In this document: positions 49,567 through 59,719 of the stretch, piece after piece
Layout of the letters: each line of letters starts with the position of its first letter
Position numbering within the stretch: position 1 is the stretch's first letter
Origin: Pseudomonas typographi
Lineage (GTDB): Bacteria; Pseudomonadota; Gammaproteobacteria; Pseudomonadales; Pseudomonadaceae
Direction: 5' to 3'
NCBI RefSeq assembly: GCF_014694385.1
Contig: NZ_JAAOCA010000006.1
Span: forward strand, 124,001 to 188,000
DNA: 64,000 bases
Position numbers and translations under genes: made by a program
Notes under the pieces: generated by a model
The model's input: only the letters and a program-made list of their open reading frames with translations
What the model was told of the DNA's origin: nothing
Database searches by the model: none

Positions 49567-50184
49567 ATGCAATTGCGCCACTGCCTCGCTGTATGTGCCC
49601 TCGCCCTGCTCGCTGGCTGCGCCGGCCTCGGGCCCCGTGAAGCGGTGCAAGGCACCGGCTCGCCCACCCAATGGAACGCCAACAAGGCCGTACTCAGCGG
49701 CATCAACGGCTGGGAAATCAGCGGCAAGGTGGGCATCCGCGCCCCGCAAGATTCTGGCAGCGGCACCTTGTACTGGTTGCAACGCCAAGACTATTACGAC
49801 ATTCGCCTATCGGGCCCCCTGGGCCGCGGCGCGGCTCGCCTGACCGGCCACCCGGGGCAAGTGAGCCTGGAAGTGGCCAACCAGGGCCGCTACCAGGCCG
49901 ACAGCCCGGAAACCCTGCTCAAAGAGCAGTTGGGCTGGAACCTGCCGGTATCGCATTTGGTGTACTGGGTACGGGGGCTACCCGCGCCCGGCAGCAAAAG
50001 TAGCGTAACCCTCGATGGCGACAGCCGCCTGGCCCACCTGGAGCAGGATGGCTGGCGCATCGATTACACCCGCTACAGCGCGCAAGGCGACTACACCCTG
50101 CCCGAGCGCATCAAACTGCAAGGCCAAGACCTCGATGTCACGCTGGTGATCAAGGACTGGCAGCCGCGCCGGCTAGGCCAATGA
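49567..50184 (+). CDS. lolB: outer-membrane lipoprotein receptor LolB
   Basis: A 205-residue lipoprotein that receives lipoproteins from LolA and inserts them in the outer membrane. The lipobox is ALLAGC (near residue 18); the body has [24 protein letters not shown] and WLRGLP-like [10 protein letters not shown]. It starts 3 nt after the TPR gene and overlaps ispE by 4 nt. Confidence 0.93.
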   Translation: MQLRHCLAVCALALLAGCAGLGPREAVQGTGSPTQWNANKAVLSGINGWEISGKVGIRAPQDSGSGTLYWLQRQDYYDIRLSGPLGRGAARLTGHPGQVSLEVANQGRYQADSPETLLKEQLGWNLPVSHLVYWVRGLPAPGSKSSVTLDGDSRLAHLEQDGWRIDYTRYSAQGDYTLPERIKLQGQDLDVTLVIKDWQPRRLGQ

Positions 50185-51038
50185 ACATGGCCGCGCCACG
50201 CCTGACCCTGCCTTCCCCGGCCAAGCTGAACCTGATGCTGCACATTATCGGCCGCCGCGCCGACGGCTACCACGAGCTACAAACGCTGTTTCAATTTCTC
50301 GATTACGGCGACGAACTCGACTTCGCCCGGCGGGACGATGGGCAAATCCGCCTGCACAGCGACCTGGCCGGCGTGCCCCATGACAGCAACCTGATCGTGC
50401 GCGCCGCACGCGCATTGCAAGCCCAGAGCGGCACCCCGCTGGGCGCCGATATCTGGCTGCGCAAGGTGCTGCCCATGGGCGGCGGTATCGGCGGCGGCAG
50501 CTCCAATGCCGCCACCACCCTGCTGGGCCTGGACCACCTGTGGAAGCTTAACTGGGGCGAAAACCGCCTCGCCGCCCTGGGCCTGAGCCTGGGGGCCGAC
50601 GTACCGGTTTTCGTGCGTGGCAAGGCCGCTTTCGCCGAGGGCGTGGGCGAAATCCTCACCCCGGTGCAACCCGCCGAGCCGTGGTACCTCGTGCTGGTGC
50701 CGCAAGTATCTGTAAGTACAGCAGAAATTTTTTCCGATCCGCTGTTGACACGTAACTCGAAGCCCATTAAAGTGCGCCCCGTTCTCGAGGGAAACAGTCG
50801 AAACGATTGCCAACCGGTGGTAGAGCGGCGTTACCCAGAAGTTCGTAACGCTTTGAGTTTGCTAAGTAAATTCACTTACGCTAGACTCACCGGCACTGGA
50901 AGTTGTGTGTTTGGGGCCTTCCCAAACGAAGCCGAAGCTGATAAGGTCTCGGGCCTTCTGACAGGGACCCTTACAGGGTTTGTAGCAAAGGGAAGCAACA
51001 CGTCGTTGTTGCATCGCACGTTACAAGGCCTGTTCTAA
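50181..51038 (+). CDS. ispE: 4-diphosphocytidyl-2-C-methyl-D-erythritol kinase
   Basis: A 285-residue GHMP kinase of the MEP isoprenoid pathway. The motifs are [11 protein letters not shown] at the N-terminus (Lys), [16 protein letters not shown] (ATP loop), and [10 protein letters not shown] near the C-terminus. The start overlaps lolB by ATGA; a Met two codons later is possible. The 3' third (from about 50700) uses codons avoided elsewhere (AGA, GGA, TTA, CTA, ACA) and contains a strong promoter. Confidence 0.95.
   Translation: MNMAAPRLTLPSPAKLNLMLHIIGRRADGYHELQTLFQFLDYGDELDFARRDDGQIRLHSDLAGVPHDSNLIVRAARALQAQSGTPLGADIWLRKVLPMGGGIGGGSSNAATTLLGLDHLWKLNWGENRLAALGLSLGADVPVFVRGKAAFAEGVGEILTPVQPAEPWYLVLVPQVSVSTAEIFSDPLLTRNSKPIKVRPVLEGNSRNDCQPVVERRYPEVRNALSLLSKFTYARLTGTGSCVFGAFPNEAEADKVSGLLTGTLTGFVAKGSNTSLLHRTLQGLF
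50745..50773 (+). promoter_or_regulatory. sigma70 promoter inside ispE for tRNA-Gln/prs
   Basis: TTGACA (50745-50750), a 17-bp spacer, and TAAAGT (50768-50773): a near-consensus housekeeping promoter lying within the ispE reading frame. It would start transcription near 50780 and drive the tRNA-Gln gene and prs, about 290 and 415 bp downstream. Confidence 0.8.
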
Positions 51039-51042
51039 GAAA

Positions 51043-51059
51043 CGAGTGCCAGGCACTCG
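51043..51059 (+). other. hairpin just before tRNA-Gln
   Basis: CGAGTGCC-A-GGCACTCG is almost a perfect palindrome (about six usable base pairs) between the ispE stop and the tRNA. It may be an RNase recognition or processing structure of the tRNA-prs transcript rather than a terminator, as no T-run follows. Confidence 0.4.
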
Positions 51060-51072
51060 GTTGATCCGCCAC

Positions 51073-51147
51073 AGGGGCGTCGCCAAGCGGTAAGGCAGCA
51101 GGTTTTGATCCTGCCATGCGTTGGTTCGAATCCAGCCGCCCCTGCCA
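51073..51147 (+). tRNA. tRNA-Gln(TTG)
   Basis: A 75-nt cloverleaf: acceptor AGGGGCG pairs with CGCCCCT, discriminator G, and CCA is encoded. The D-loop is CGCCAAGCGGTAAGGC; the anticodon stem GCAGG/CCTGC holds the loop TTTTGAT with anticodon TTG (Gln, reads CAA/CAG). The T-loop is GGTTCGAATCC. The usual position is between ispE and prs. Confidence 0.97.
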
Positions 51148-51195
51148 TTTTCTCTATACTCATCCAGGTATACCCTCAGCCGGCAGGTACTGCGC

Positions 51196-52137
51196 GTGTC
51201 CAAGATGATGGTCTTTACGGGGAATTCAAACCCCGATCTGGCTCGGCGTGTTGTACGTCAGCTTCATATCCCACTGGGTGATGTTTCGGTCGGCAAGTTT
51301 TCCGACGGCGAAATCAGTGCTGAAATCAACGAAAACGTTCGCGGCAAAGACGTTTTCATCATTCAGCCTACGTGCGCCCCGACCAACGACAACCTGATGG
51401 AGCTGGTAGTGATGGCAGATGCTTTCCGCCGCTCCTCGGCTTCACGTATCACCGCGGTTATCCCCTATTTCGGTTATGCCCGCCAAGACCGCCGGCCGCG
51501 TTCGGCGCGCGTGGCGATCAGTGCCAAGGTCGTGGCCGACATGCTCACCGTGGTCGGTATAGACCGGGTGTTGACCGTCGACCTGCATGCCGACCAGATC
51601 CAAGGGTTTTTCGATATCCCGGTCGACAACATCTACGGCTCGCCCGTACTGGTCGATGACATCGAAGACCAGCGTTTCGAAAACCTCATGATCGTTTCGC
51701 CCGACATCGGTGGTGTGGTGCGTGCCCGCGCCGTGGCCAAGTCGCTGGGCGTCGATCTGGGCATCATCGATAAGCGCCGGGAAAAAGCCAACCACTCCGA
51801 GGTGATGCACATCATCGGTGATGTGGAAGGCCGTACCTGTATACTTGTCGATGACATGGTCGACACCGCCGGTACCCTCTGCCACGCCGCCAAGGCGCTG
51901 AAAGAGCACGGCGCGGCCAAGGTATACGCCTACTGCACCCATCCGGTGTTGTCAGGCCGTGCCATCGAGAACATCGAAGGTTCCATGCTCGACGAGTTGG
52001 TGGTGACCAACACCATTCCGCTGTCGGCTGCTGCACAAGCGTGTTCGCGGGTCCGCCAACTGGACATCGCACCCGTTGTCGCCGAAGCGGTTCGCCGCAT
52101 CAGCAACGAAGAATCGATCAGCGCGATGTTCCGCTGA
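51196..52137 (+). CDS. prs: ribose-phosphate pyrophosphokinase
   Basis: A 313-residue enzyme making PRPP from ribose 5-phosphate and ATP. The motifs are [42 protein letters not shown] and the PRPP loop [16 protein letters not shown] (51196, MSKMMVF) is chosen as in other pseudomonads, with AGGT upstream; ATG at 51205 is an alternative. Probably co-transcribed with tRNA-Gln from the promoter in ispE. Supplies hpt and upp with PRPP. Confidence 0.95.
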   Translation: MSKMMVFTGNSNPDLARRVVRQLHIPLGDVSVGKFSDGEISAEINENVRGKDVFIIQPTCAPTNDNLMELVVMADAFRRSSASRITAVIPYFGYARQDRRPRSARVAISAKVVADMLTVVGIDRVLTVDLHADQIQGFFDIPVDNIYGSPVLVDDIEDQRFENLMIVSPDIGGVVRARAVAKSLGVDLGIIDKRREKANHSEVMHIIGDVEGRTCILVDDMVDTAGTLCHAAKALKEHGAAKVYAYCTHPVLSGRAIENIEGSMLDELVVTNTIPLSAAAQACSRVRQLDIAPVVAEAVRRISNEESISAMFR

Positions 52138-52171
52138 GGGGTAACCCTCCGGCATAGCACTGATGTAAAGC

Positions 52172-52209
52172 GCCCCGCCCTGGCAATTCCGCCCGGGCGG
52201 GGCTTTTTT
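52172..52209 (+). terminator. rho-independent terminator after prs
   Basis: GCCCCGCCC (52172-52180) and GGGCGGGGC (52195-52203) form a 9-bp GC stem with a 14-nt loop and six Ts (52204-52209). It lies 35 bp after the prs stop: a textbook terminator separating prs from rplY. Confidence 0.93.
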
Positions 52210-52270
52210 GCCTCGAACGCCCTGCGTCGGTCGCAAACGTGGGGCATACAGGCCAACCTGGAGATACACC

Positions 52271-52879
52271 ATGAACGAATTTACCTTGAATGCCGAAGTG
52301 CGTTCCGACCTGGGGAAAGGTGCGAGCCGCCGCCTGCGTCGTACCGCCGCCCAAGTGCCCGCCGTTATCTACGGTGGCACCCAATCGCCTGAGTCCATCA
52401 GCCTGCTGGCCAAAGAACTGGCCAAACTGCTGGAAAACGAAGCGGCCTACGCTCACGTGATCGAGCTGAACGTCGCTGGCCAAAAGCAAAGCGTGCTGAT
52501 CAAGGCCCTGCAGCGTCACCCGGCCAAAGGCCATGTGCTGCACGCCGACTTCCTGCGCGTGGTCGCTGGCCAAAAACTGACCGCCAACGTCCCGGTTCAC
52601 TTCATGAACCAGGAAGCTGCAGTGAAGAAAGGCGGCGAAATCTCCCACACCGTGACCGAGCTGGAAGTGTCTTGCCTGCCGAAAGACCTGCCCGAGTTCA
52701 TCGAAGTGGACCTGGCCGATGCCGAAATCGGCACCATCATCCACCTGTCGCAAGTCAAGGCACCCAAAGGCGTTGAGTTCGTGGCCCTGGCCCACGGCAA
52801 CGACCTGGCCGTTGCCAACGTGCACGCCCCGCGCATTCAGGCTGAAGACGCTGAAGGTACAGAAGGCGCTGCCGAGTAA
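52271..52879 (+). CDS. rplY: 50S ribosomal protein L25/general stress protein Ctc
   Basis: A 202-residue long form of L25 that binds 5S rRNA. The N-terminal L25 domain begins [21 protein letters not shown]; the C-terminal TL5 domain starts near residue 95 ([18 protein letters not shown]). The start at 52271 has GGAGA upstream; the frame upstream lies in the terminator. A GCCCAGG/CCTGGGC hairpin (52887-52917) follows and may modulate pth. Confidence 0.95.
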   Translation: MNEFTLNAEVRSDLGKGASRRLRRTAAQVPAVIYGGTQSPESISLLAKELAKLLENEAAYAHVIELNVAGQKQSVLIKALQRHPAKGHVLHADFLRVVAGQKLTANVPVHFMNQEAAVKKGGEISHTVTELEVSCLPKDLPEFIEVDLADAEIGTIIHLSQVKAPKGVEFVALAHGNDLAVANVHAPRIQAEDAEGTEGAAE

Positions 52880-52945
52880 TCGTGCCGCCCAGGTTGCGCA
52901 CTGTGCACAGCCTGGGCCTTCTGCCTGCAAGGAAGAGCCCCTGCC

Positions 52946-53530
52946 GTGACCGCCATCCAGTTGATCGTTGGCCTGGGAAACCCCGGCCCCGAATACGAAC
53001 AGACCCGGCATAACGCAGGGGCTCTTTTCGTTGAACGCATCGCACGCGACCAACACGTGAACCTGGTCGCCGATCGCAAATATTTCGGCCTCGTGGCACG
53101 CTTTAGCCACAAGGGCCAAGACGTTCGTTTGCTGGTGCCCACCACCTACATGAACCGCAGCGGCCAGGCCGTGGCGGCATTGGCGAATTTCTTCCGGATT
53201 CCGGCAAGCGCCATCCTGGTGGCCCACGACGAACTCGACATTCCGCCGGGCGTCGCCAAACTCAAGCAGGGCGGCGGCCACGGCGGGCATAACGGATTGC
53301 GCGACATCATCGCCGCGCTCGGCAACAACAACGGTTTTCACCGCCTGCGCCTGGGTATCGGCCACCCGGGCGAGGCGGCCAAGGTGTCGGGTTTCGTGCT
53401 CAGCCGCGCCCCGCGCGCAGAGCAAGAAAAACTCGACGCCAGTATCGATTTCGCCCTCGGCGTGCTGCCAGACATTCTCGCTGGCGACTGGGCCCGCGCG
53501 ATGCGTGAGCTGCACAGCCAGAAGGCCTGA
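52946..53530 (+). CDS. pth: peptidyl-tRNA hydrolase
   Basis: A 194-residue hydrolase that recycles peptidyl-tRNA. The catalytic His is in TRHNAG (near residue 22), [11 protein letters not shown] holds the conserved Asp, and [15 protein letters not shown] is the tRNA-binding loop. The start is GTG (52946; [14 protein letters not shown]), with AGGAAG upstream. Between rplY and ychF as in related genomes. Confidence 0.96.
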   Translation: MTAIQLIVGLGNPGPEYEQTRHNAGALFVERIARDQHVNLVADRKYFGLVARFSHKGQDVRLLVPTTYMNRSGQAVAALANFFRIPASAILVAHDELDIPPGVAKLKQGGGHGGHNGLRDIIAALGNNNGFHRLRLGIGHPGEAAKVSGFVLSRAPRAEQEKLDASIDFALGVLPDILAGDWARAMRELHSQKA

Positions 53531-53551
53531 CTCTTCGAAGAGGGAAGCACC

Positions 53552-54652
53552 ATGGGTTTCAACTGCGGCATCGTCGGCCTGCCCAACGTCGGCAAATCCA
53601 CGCTGTTCAACGCGCTGACCAAGTCTGGCATCGCCGCCGAGAACTTTCCGTTCTGCACCATCGAACCGAACAGCGGCGTGGTACCCATGCCCGACCCGCG
53701 CCTGGAGGCGCTGGCGGCGATCGTCAAACCCGAGCGCGTGATCCCCACCACCATGGAGTTCGTCGACATCGCCGGCCTGGTGGCGGGTGCGTCCAAAGGT
53801 GAAGGCCTGGGCAATAAGTTCCTGGCCAACATCCGCGAAACCGATGCCATCGCCCACGTGGTGCGCTGCTTCGAAGACGACAACGTGATTCACGTGTCCA
53901 ACAGCGTCGACCCCAAGCGCGACATCGAAGTGATCGACCTGGAGCTGATTTTCGCCGACCTCGACAGTTGCGAGAAGCAACTGCAACGGGTGGCCCGCAA
54001 CGCCAAGGGCGGCGATAAAGACGCCCTCGCCCAAAAGGCCTTGCTGGAAAAACTCATCGCCCACTTCAGCGAAGGCAAACCCGCGCGCCGGCTGATGAAA
54101 ACCCTCGGTGCCGACGAAAAAGCCACCATCCATGGCTTCCACCTGCTCACCAGCAAGCCTGTGATGTACATCGCCAACGTGGCTGAAGACGGCTTCGAGA
54201 ACAACCCGCACCTGGACGTGGTCAAGGCCATTGCCGAGGAAGAAGGCGCCGTGGTGGTGCCGGTGTGCAACAAAATCGAAGCGGAAATCGCCGAGCTGGA
54301 CGACGGCGAGGAAAAAGACATGTTCCTCGAATCGCTGGGGCTCGAAGAAGCCGGCTTGAATCGCGTGATTCGCGCAGGCTACGCCCTGCTCAACCTGCAA
54401 ACCTACTTCACCGCCGGGGTGAAGGAAGTGCGCGCCTGGACGGTCCGCGTAGGCGCCACCGCGCCGCAAGCGGCGGCCGTGATCCACACCGACTTCGAAA
54501 AAGGCTTTATCCGTGCCGAAGTGGTGGCCTATGACGACTTTATCCAATACAAGGGCGAAAGCGGGGCGAAGGAAGCGGGCAAGTGGCGGCTGGAGGGTAA
54601 GGAGTACATTGTTAAGGATGGGGATGTGATGCATTTTCGGTTTAACGTCTAA
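53552..54652 (+). CDS. ychF: redox-regulated ribosome-binding ATPase YchF
   Basis: A 366-residue Obg-family P-loop protein that prefers ATP. P-loop [34 protein letters not shown], and NKIE in the place of the GTPase NKxD, which gives ATP preference; the C-terminal TGS domain starts near residue 280. About 20 bp downstream of pth. Confidence 0.96.
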   Translation: MGFNCGIVGLPNVGKSTLFNALTKSGIAAENFPFCTIEPNSGVVPMPDPRLEALAAIVKPERVIPTTMEFVDIAGLVAGASKGEGLGNKFLANIRETDAIAHVVRCFEDDNVIHVSNSVDPKRDIEVIDLELIFADLDSCEKQLQRVARNAKGGDKDALAQKALLEKLIAHFSEGKPARRLMKTLGADEKATIHGFHLLTSKPVMYIANVAEDGFENNPHLDVVKAIAEEEGAVVVPVCNKIEAEIAELDDGEEKDMFLESLGLEEAGLNRVIRAGYALLNLQTYFTAGVKEVRAWTVRVGATAPQAAAVIHTDFEKGFIRAEVVAYDDFIQYKGESGAKEAGKWRLEGKEYIVKDGDVMHFRFNV

Positions 54653-55056
54653 GCACTGCATTGGACGTGAATGAACCGCGCTGGGCCTTTTAAGGGCTAC
54701 CAGCGTGGGAACCGCTGGGAACTGGTAAGGACGGCGGCTTGAACGGTGCCTTTCCCTTTTTGGGGGCCTTTGCACGTTACTGGAAAGCAGAAACAGGGCA
54801 TCCGACGATTAAATAGGGTAGTTTGGACTAATAATTGCCCCCTTTTGGTAGCGTGTGTAAATCCGGGCACAGACACGAGCCGAACTGATCTACCGGTAGC
54901 TCCCTCCCCCGCTGGCACGTTAAACACCTCAGGTCATCGAAATGCTCTACGGAAGACTGAGCGCGAGTGTTAAACGCCCACACCGCAAACACAGCCCCTC
55001 CACGCCTCACGCGTCGAGGGGTTTTTCATACCCAGGCCTGGCCCGCCCGCGTGGGT
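54653..55056. other. 404-bp intergenic region with hairpins
   Basis: No gene here is convincing; short frames lack codon support. One hairpin CGCTGG/CCAGCG (54679-54705) lies just after ychF with an inner CCTT/AAGG. A terminator stands at 54995-55026. Between about 54780 and 54850 the sequence is AT-rich, so a small RNA ending at that terminator cannot be excluded. Confidence 0.4.
54995..55026 (+). terminator. rho-independent terminator
   Basis: CCCCTC (54995-55000) pairs with GAGGGG (55016-55021); an inner ACGC/GCGT pairing extends the stem; five Ts follow (55022-55026). Orientation is rightward. It is 340 bp from ychF, so it may end either a long ychF transcript or a separate small RNA. 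Confidence 0.75.
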
Positions 55057-56418
55057 TCAAAAGATGTAACTGTACTGCTCCACCTCCCATTGGCTGATGG
55101 TGCGATGGTACGTCTCCCATTCTTTGGTCTTGTACCGGATGAATTCATCTTTGAGCGCTTTGCCCAGCGTGCTTTCCACCAGTGGGTCGTCGGCAAACGC
55201 CTTGATCGCTTCGGGCAGGTTCTGGGGCAGGAACTCGATGCCACGGTCGGCGCGTTCGGCTTCGCTCATGGCATACAGGTTGTCTTCGTTGGGCTCGCGG
55301 GGGTCGATTTTTTCGCGCACACCCTCAAGGCCCGCGGCCAATGCCAGCGCGGCGGCAAGGTAGGGGTTGACCGCGCCGTCGGCGTTGCGCGACTCGCAGC
55401 GCCCGCCACCGGCCGGCACCCGGACCGAGTTGGTGCGGTTGTTCGAGCCATAGGAGTTGAACACTGGGGCCCAGGAAAAGTTGCCACCAGCGCCTTGGCG
55501 TACTAGGCGCTTATAGCTGTTCACGGTGGGCGCGAAAGCGGCGCACAGCGCCCGGCCATGCTTGAGAATGCCACCGATGAAGTGGTAGCCGATGTCGGTC
55601 AGGCCCAGGCCGCGGGGGTCGTCCTTGGGGTCGCAGGCGAAGGCGTTGCGGCCGGTTTCCAGGTCGTACAGCGACATGTTGAAGTGCGCACCGGTGCCGG
55701 TCTTGTCCGCAAAGGGCTTGGGCATCATGGTGGCGATCAGGCCCTCTTCGCTGGCAAAGTGCTTGGCCATGAAGCGGAAGAACACGAAGCGGTCGCACAT
55801 GGTCAGCGCATCGGCGTACTGAAAATCGAATTCGTACTGCGAGTTGCCGTCTTCATGGTCCAGCGAATACAGATCCCAGCCCAGCTCGTTGATGGTCCGC
55901 GAAACCTTGTCGAGCCAGCCGAACTGGTTGACGAAACCCTGGAGGTCGTAGCATGGCTTGAGCAGGCGGTTGTCGGCGTCCGGGACGTTCAGGCTGCCAT
56001 CCTCGCCGCGGCGCAGCAGGTAGATTTCACACTCGATGCCCAGGTTCATGCCGAAGCCCATGGCGGCAGCCTGCGCCAGCACGTTCTTCAGCGCCACCCG
56101 GGTGCTCAACGGGTAAGGCTGGCCCTTGAAGGCATTGTCGGCGGGCATCCAGGCCAGTTTCGGCTGCCACGGCAATTGCACCACGGCGTCCAAGTCCGGC
56201 ACCGAGGTGATTTCATCCTCGTGCGGGTCTTGGCCCAGGCCATCGAGCGCGTAACCGGTGTAGCGCTCGGAGCCGGCCGCCATCTGCCGCAGGTGGCCGA
56301 TAGGCACCACTTTGCCCTTGGGTACGCCATGGATATCGACGTAGGCGCCCATGCAATATTCCACGCCCTTCGCCCGCAGGCTTTGTTCCAGTGCGTCAAT
56401 CTGTTCTTCGGTTTTCAT
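55057..56418 (-). CDS. type III glutamine synthetase / gamma-glutamylamide synthetase-like (GlnT/GmaS)
   Basis: A 453-residue glutamine-synthetase-fold ligase. The early beta-grasp part has [13 protein letters not shown] and the ATP/glutamate sites are [30 protein letters not shown], and [10 protein letters not shown] then [16 protein letters not shown]. It belongs with the GlnT and gamma-glutamylmethylamide synthetase proteins rather than the main GlnA. GmaS adds alkylamines to glutamate; the neighbouring Rieske oxygenase makes an amine-transferring role attractive but unproven. Last gene of the minus-strand catabolic operon. Confidence 0.87.
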   Translation of the reverse strand: MKTEEQIDALEQSLRAKGVEYCMGAYVDIHGVPKGKVVPIGHLRQMAAGSERYTGYALDGLGQDPHEDEITSVPDLDAVVQLPWQPKLAWMPADNAFKGQPYPLSTRVALKNVLAQAAAMGFGMNLGIECEIYLLRRGEDGSLNVPDADNRLLKPCYDLQGFVNQFGWLDKVSRTINELGWDLYSLDHEDGNSQYEFDFQYADALTMCDRFVFFRFMAKHFASEEGLIATMMPKPFADKTGTGAHFNMSLYDLETGRNAFACDPKDDPRGLGLTDIGYHFIGGILKHGRALCAAFAPTVNSYKRLVRQGAGGNFSWAPVFNSYGSNNRTNSVRVPAGGGRCESRNADGAVNPYLAAALALAAGLEGVREKIDPREPNEDNLYAMSEAERADRGIEFLPQNLPEAIKAFADDPLVESTLGKALKDEFIRYKTKEWETYHRTISQWEVEQYSYIF

Positions 56419-56460
56419 GGTAGCTCGCTTATCGGCATCGATCAGGTAGGTCAGTCAGGG

Positions 56461-57441
56461 TCAGGAAAAGCCGACCACGGCGTGGGGCGCGTAAGGCGCT
56501 TCCAATTGGCGGATTTCCTCGGGCTCCAAGGCCAGCTCGACGGCGGCGGCGCCGTCGCGCAAGTGCTCAAGGCGCGTCGCACCGATCACCGGCGCGGCCA
56601 CGGCCTCTTTTTGCAGCAGCCACGCCAGGGCGATTTGCGCAGGCGGTACGCCGCGGGCCGTGGCGATGCGGTTAACGGCCTCCACCACTTGGCGGTCGGC
56701 CTCCTGGGTGGCGTCGTAGAGGGTACGGGCATAGGCATCGTTGCCTGAGCGGTCGGTGCCAGCGGCCCAAGGGCGGGTGAGCTTGCCGCGCGCCAGCGGG
56801 CTCCATGGGGTAACGGCCACGCCCTCGGCGGCACACAGGCCGAGCATCTCCCGCTCTTCTTCACGGTAAAGCAGGTTGAGGTGGTTCTGCATGGCGATGA
56901 AACGCGTCCACCCGTTGCGGTCGGCCACGTACAGGGCCTTGCACAGTTGCCAGGCGTACATCGATGAGGCGCCGAGGTAACGCACCTTGCCCATTTTGAC
57001 CAAGTCATGCAGCGCTTCGAGGGTTTCTTCCAGCGGCGTGTGGTAATCCCACCGGTGGATCTCGTAGAGGTCGATGTAGTCGGTACCCAAACGTTTAAGG
57101 CTCTGGTCGGCCTCATGCAGGATGGCCTTGCGGGACAGCCCGCTGCCGTTGGGGCCGGGGCGCATGGGCATGCACACCTTGCTGGTGATCACTACCTCGT
57201 CGCGGCGGGCGAAGTCCTTCAGGGCGCGGCCGAGTATTTCCTCGCTGGCGCCCTTGCCATAGGCGTTGGAGGTGTCGAAGAAATTGATGCCCAGCTCAAG
57301 CGCCTGGCGGATGAACGGCCGGCTTTGCTCTTCGTCCAATGACCATGCGTAGCCGCTGCGCGAGGGCGGTGCGTAGGTCAGGCAACCCAGGCACAGGCGC
57401 GAGACGTCCAGGCCGGAACGACCGAGTTTTTGATATTTCAT
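56461..57441 (-). CDS. aldo/keto reductase
   Basis: A 326-residue NADPH-dependent oxidoreductase. The catalytic tetrad is Asp and Tyr in DTSNAYGKGASEE, Lys in TSKVCMP, and His in YEIHRWDYH. It is the YakC/Tas-like group. The start at 57441 has AAGGAAA about 8 nt upstream. Its substrate is presumably an aldehyde or ketone made in this pathway; which one is unknown. Confidence 0.9.
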   Translation of the reverse strand: MKYQKLGRSGLDVSRLCLGCLTYAPPSRSGYAWSLDEEQSRPFIRQALELGINFFDTSNAYGKGASEEILGRALKDFARRDEVVITSKVCMPMRPGPNGSGLSRKAILHEADQSLKRLGTDYIDLYEIHRWDYHTPLEETLEALHDLVKMGKVRYLGASSMYAWQLCKALYVADRNGWTRFIAMQNHLNLLYREEEREMLGLCAAEGVAVTPWSPLARGKLTRPWAAGTDRSGNDAYARTLYDATQEADRQVVEAVNRIATARGVPPAQIALAWLLQKEAVAAPVIGATRLEHLRDGAAAVELALEPEEIRQLEAPYAPHAVVGFS

Positions 57442-57490
57442 GGTGGTTTTCCTTTCGCAATGGGGGGCCGGGATGGCCCACCGGCTGGGG

Positions 57491-58663
57491 TCAATCGAGC
57501 AGCCGAGAACGCAGGTAGTTGGCTTGCTGCCACACCGTGCGCTCCAGGTGGCTGAGCCGCCCGGGGCCGGCATAGGCCGAGTGCAATGCGCGTTGTTGTA
57601 TGCCGTTGACCGCTACGTCTTCGCCGGCGATGGTCTTGCCGCGCGCCTGCATGCGCGCGCAGGTGTCGGCGAAGTCCGGCTGGGCCATGGCCGCCGGGCT
57701 TACCAGCACCACCCGGTGCCACACGGTCAGCTCGGCGCTGATGGGCAACAGCGTGGTCACGCTGACCCGGTCCGGATCCAGACCCAGTAGGCAGTTGGGG
57801 AAAATCTGCACCAGGTTGATCCGGCGCATGTCCGCCTCGCTCAAGCCTTCGAACGGCACCAGCCCTGGGGTGAGTATCTCGCTTAATTCGCCCTTGGCCC
57901 GCAGCGGTTGCTGGCAGATGCTCCAGCCCTCGCCGCCCTCCCCGATCGAGCTGAGCCTGCCGGGAAAGCTGTGTTCCAGGGTGCCGCGGTGCACGGCGCT
58001 ATGGTGGTAGCACTCCATGAAGGTTTCGGCAGCGATCTTCCAGTTGAAGTCACAGTCGTAATCGAGGGTGAAGGCAACGCCGAGGTCCGCCAAGTGATAC
58101 TTGCCCAGCAACGGCACCAGGTCGTGCAGCCGATCACCAATGGATGCGACCGCGTCGGAGAAGGTGATGAAGATCAGGCCGCTGACGACCTCGCTGCGTA
58201 CCCGTGGCAAGCGCAGCGCTTTGGCATCGAAGCCCGCGGCCTGCTCCATGCTCGGGGCCCCGAGCATCTGGCCGTCCAGGCCATAGCTCCAATGGTGGAA
58301 GGGGCAGGCGAAGCCGCGTGCGTTGCCGGCGCCTTCGACGATGGGCATCCAGCGGTGCAGGCATACCCGCGACATCACCGCGATGCCTTCGGCCGAACGC
58401 ACGGCCAGCAGCGGCTCGCCAAGGATGTTGATGGAAAAATAATCGCCGACGTTAGCCAGTTGTGCAACGTGGCCGATGCACATCCAGTCCGCACGGAACA
58501 CCTTGGCCTGTTCCAGGGCAAAGAAGGCTGGGCTGTAATAGGTTTGCGGTGGCAAGGTACGCGAATGCTCCGCGTCTTTGCCGAGGTCTTCGCGTAGCGC
58601 CTCGATCAGATGAGCAACCCCCTGGGTGGGGTCGGTGATGTCGGTGCTGATCAATTCGGTCAT
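57491..58663 (-). CDS. Rieske non-haem iron oxygenase alpha subunit
   Basis: A 390-residue oxygenase. The Rieske cluster is C101-L-H103 and C120-P-F-H123 (C-x-H-x16-C-x2-H). The mononuclear iron site has NWK and ECYHHSAVH (E217, H220, H225), with an Asp in LLGLDPDRV. The size and ECYH motif suit monooxygenases on choline, carnitine, betaines and similar N-substituted small molecules, as well as aromatic-ring enzymes. No reductase component lies in the cluster. The start at 58663 has AGGAG 7 nt upstream. Confidence 0.88.
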   Translation of the reverse strand: MTELISTDITDPTQGVAHLIEALREDLGKDAEHSRTLPPQTYYSPAFFALEQAKVFRADWMCIGHVAQLANVGDYFSINILGEPLLAVRSAEGIAVMSRVCLHRWMPIVEGAGNARGFACPFHHWSYGLDGQMLGAPSMEQAAGFDAKALRLPRVRSEVVSGLIFITFSDAVASIGDRLHDLVPLLGKYHLADLGVAFTLDYDCDFNWKIAAETFMECYHHSAVHRGTLEHSFPGRLSSIGEGGEGWSICQQPLRAKGELSEILTPGLVPFEGLSEADMRRINLVQIFPNCLLGLDPDRVSVTTLLPISAELTVWHRVVLVSPAAMAQPDFADTCARMQARGKTIAGEDVAVNGIQQRALHSAYAGPGRLSHLERTVWQQANYLRSRLLD

Positions 58664-58725
58664 GCTGGCAACTCCTGAACGCTGTGCGGCGGTGCGTATT
58701 ACGGCAGGGCAAGGGGCGTTATGAA

Positions 58726-59661
58726 TCAACCGGGCTCTCGGCGGCCCTTGTCGAAGTGCCGTTCGATACGGCGTTGCAACAGGCTCAACACGCTGGTGGC
58801 CAGCAGGTACCAGAAGCAGGCGACCAGCAGCAGCGGAATGGTTTCGTAGGTACGCGAATAGATGGTCTGTGCCGAATAGAGCACATCGGAGAGCGAAATC
58901 ACGCTGACCAGCGAGGTCATTTTGAGCATGCCGATGGTTTCGTTGCCGGTCGGCGGTATCACGAAGGGCATGGCTTGCGGCAGGATGATCCGCCGCATCA
59001 CTTTCAGCTCGCGCATGCCAAGGGCGCGCGACGCTTCCTGTTGGCCTTCGTCCACCGAGGCGATGCCGGCCCGCACGATTTCGGCCATGTACGCCGCTTC
59101 GTTCAAGCCAAGGCCAAGTATCGCCGCGGTGAACGGCGTGATCAGGTCGTTCATCGACGCGCTGAACAGTGTCGGGCCAAATGGCACCGCCAGGTGAACC
59201 TCCGGGAACAGGATCGCCAGGTTGTACCAGAAGATAATCTGCACCAGCACCGGTGTGCCGCGAAAGAACCAGATGAAGCTAGCGCTGGCCCCGGCGATCA
59301 AGGGGTTGCGCGACAAGCGCATCACCGCCAGAGCCACCCCGAGCAGCACGCCCAGCAGCATGGTCACCACCGTGAGCCAGCAAGTGACCCACATACCGCT
59401 GAGGATGGTCGGGTTGAATAAGTAATGGGCCACGGTAGGCCAGGCGAAATTGGGGTTGGAAACGACCAAACGCAGCATCGCCACGGCCAACAACGCCAGC
59501 ACCGTGGCGAACACCCAACGCCCGGGGTGGCGCTGGCGTACCACGACCAATTGGTCCTCCGGAAATTGCTCGTCCCAAGCCCGATCGCGCGCCAGCGGTT
59601 GGGCCCTGGCCACACCGTGCGTGGTATGGGCTGAAGTGTCGCCTGGGGTTAATCCTGTCAT
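58726..59661 (-). CDS. polar amino-acid-type ABC transporter permease
   Basis: A 311-residue HisM/GlnP-type permease. A long polar N-terminus (residues 1-48) precedes a helix, then five or six more helices; the EAA loop is EAAYMAEIVRAGI, followed by ASRALGMRELKVMRRIILPQAMP. The start at 59661 lies 89 bp from the ATPase stop, with a probable own promoter in between. Works with the ATPase at 59751 and the binding protein at 63180. Confidence 0.88.
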   Translation of the reverse strand: MTGLTPGDTSAHTTHGVARAQPLARDRAWDEQFPEDQLVVVRQRHPGRWVFATVLALLAVAMLRLVVSNPNFAWPTVAHYLFNPTILSGMWVTCWLTVVTMLLGVLLGVALAVMRLSRNPLIAGASASFIWFFRGTPVLVQIIFWYNLAILFPEVHLAVPFGPTLFSASMNDLITPFTAAILGLGLNEAAYMAEIVRAGIASVDEGQQEASRALGMRELKVMRRIILPQAMPFVIPPTGNETIGMLKMTSLVSVISLSDVLYSAQTIYSRTYETIPLLLVACFWYLLATSVLSLLQRRIERHFDKGRREPG

Positions 59662-59719
59662 GGCCTGCCTCTCGAATATCAGCTGCAACCGTGGCGCCAA
59701 GCGACTTGCTTTCGCGACA

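Noticed and set aside
52118-54775. 885-codon minus-strand frame opposite rplY, pth and ychF
   Set aside because: It is the reverse complement of three conserved genes; His/Gly/Val-rich composition shows a shadow frame.
54746-54973. 75-codon plus-strand frame after ychF
   Set aside because: No ribosome site and no recognisable motif; better explained as intergenic DNA before the terminator.
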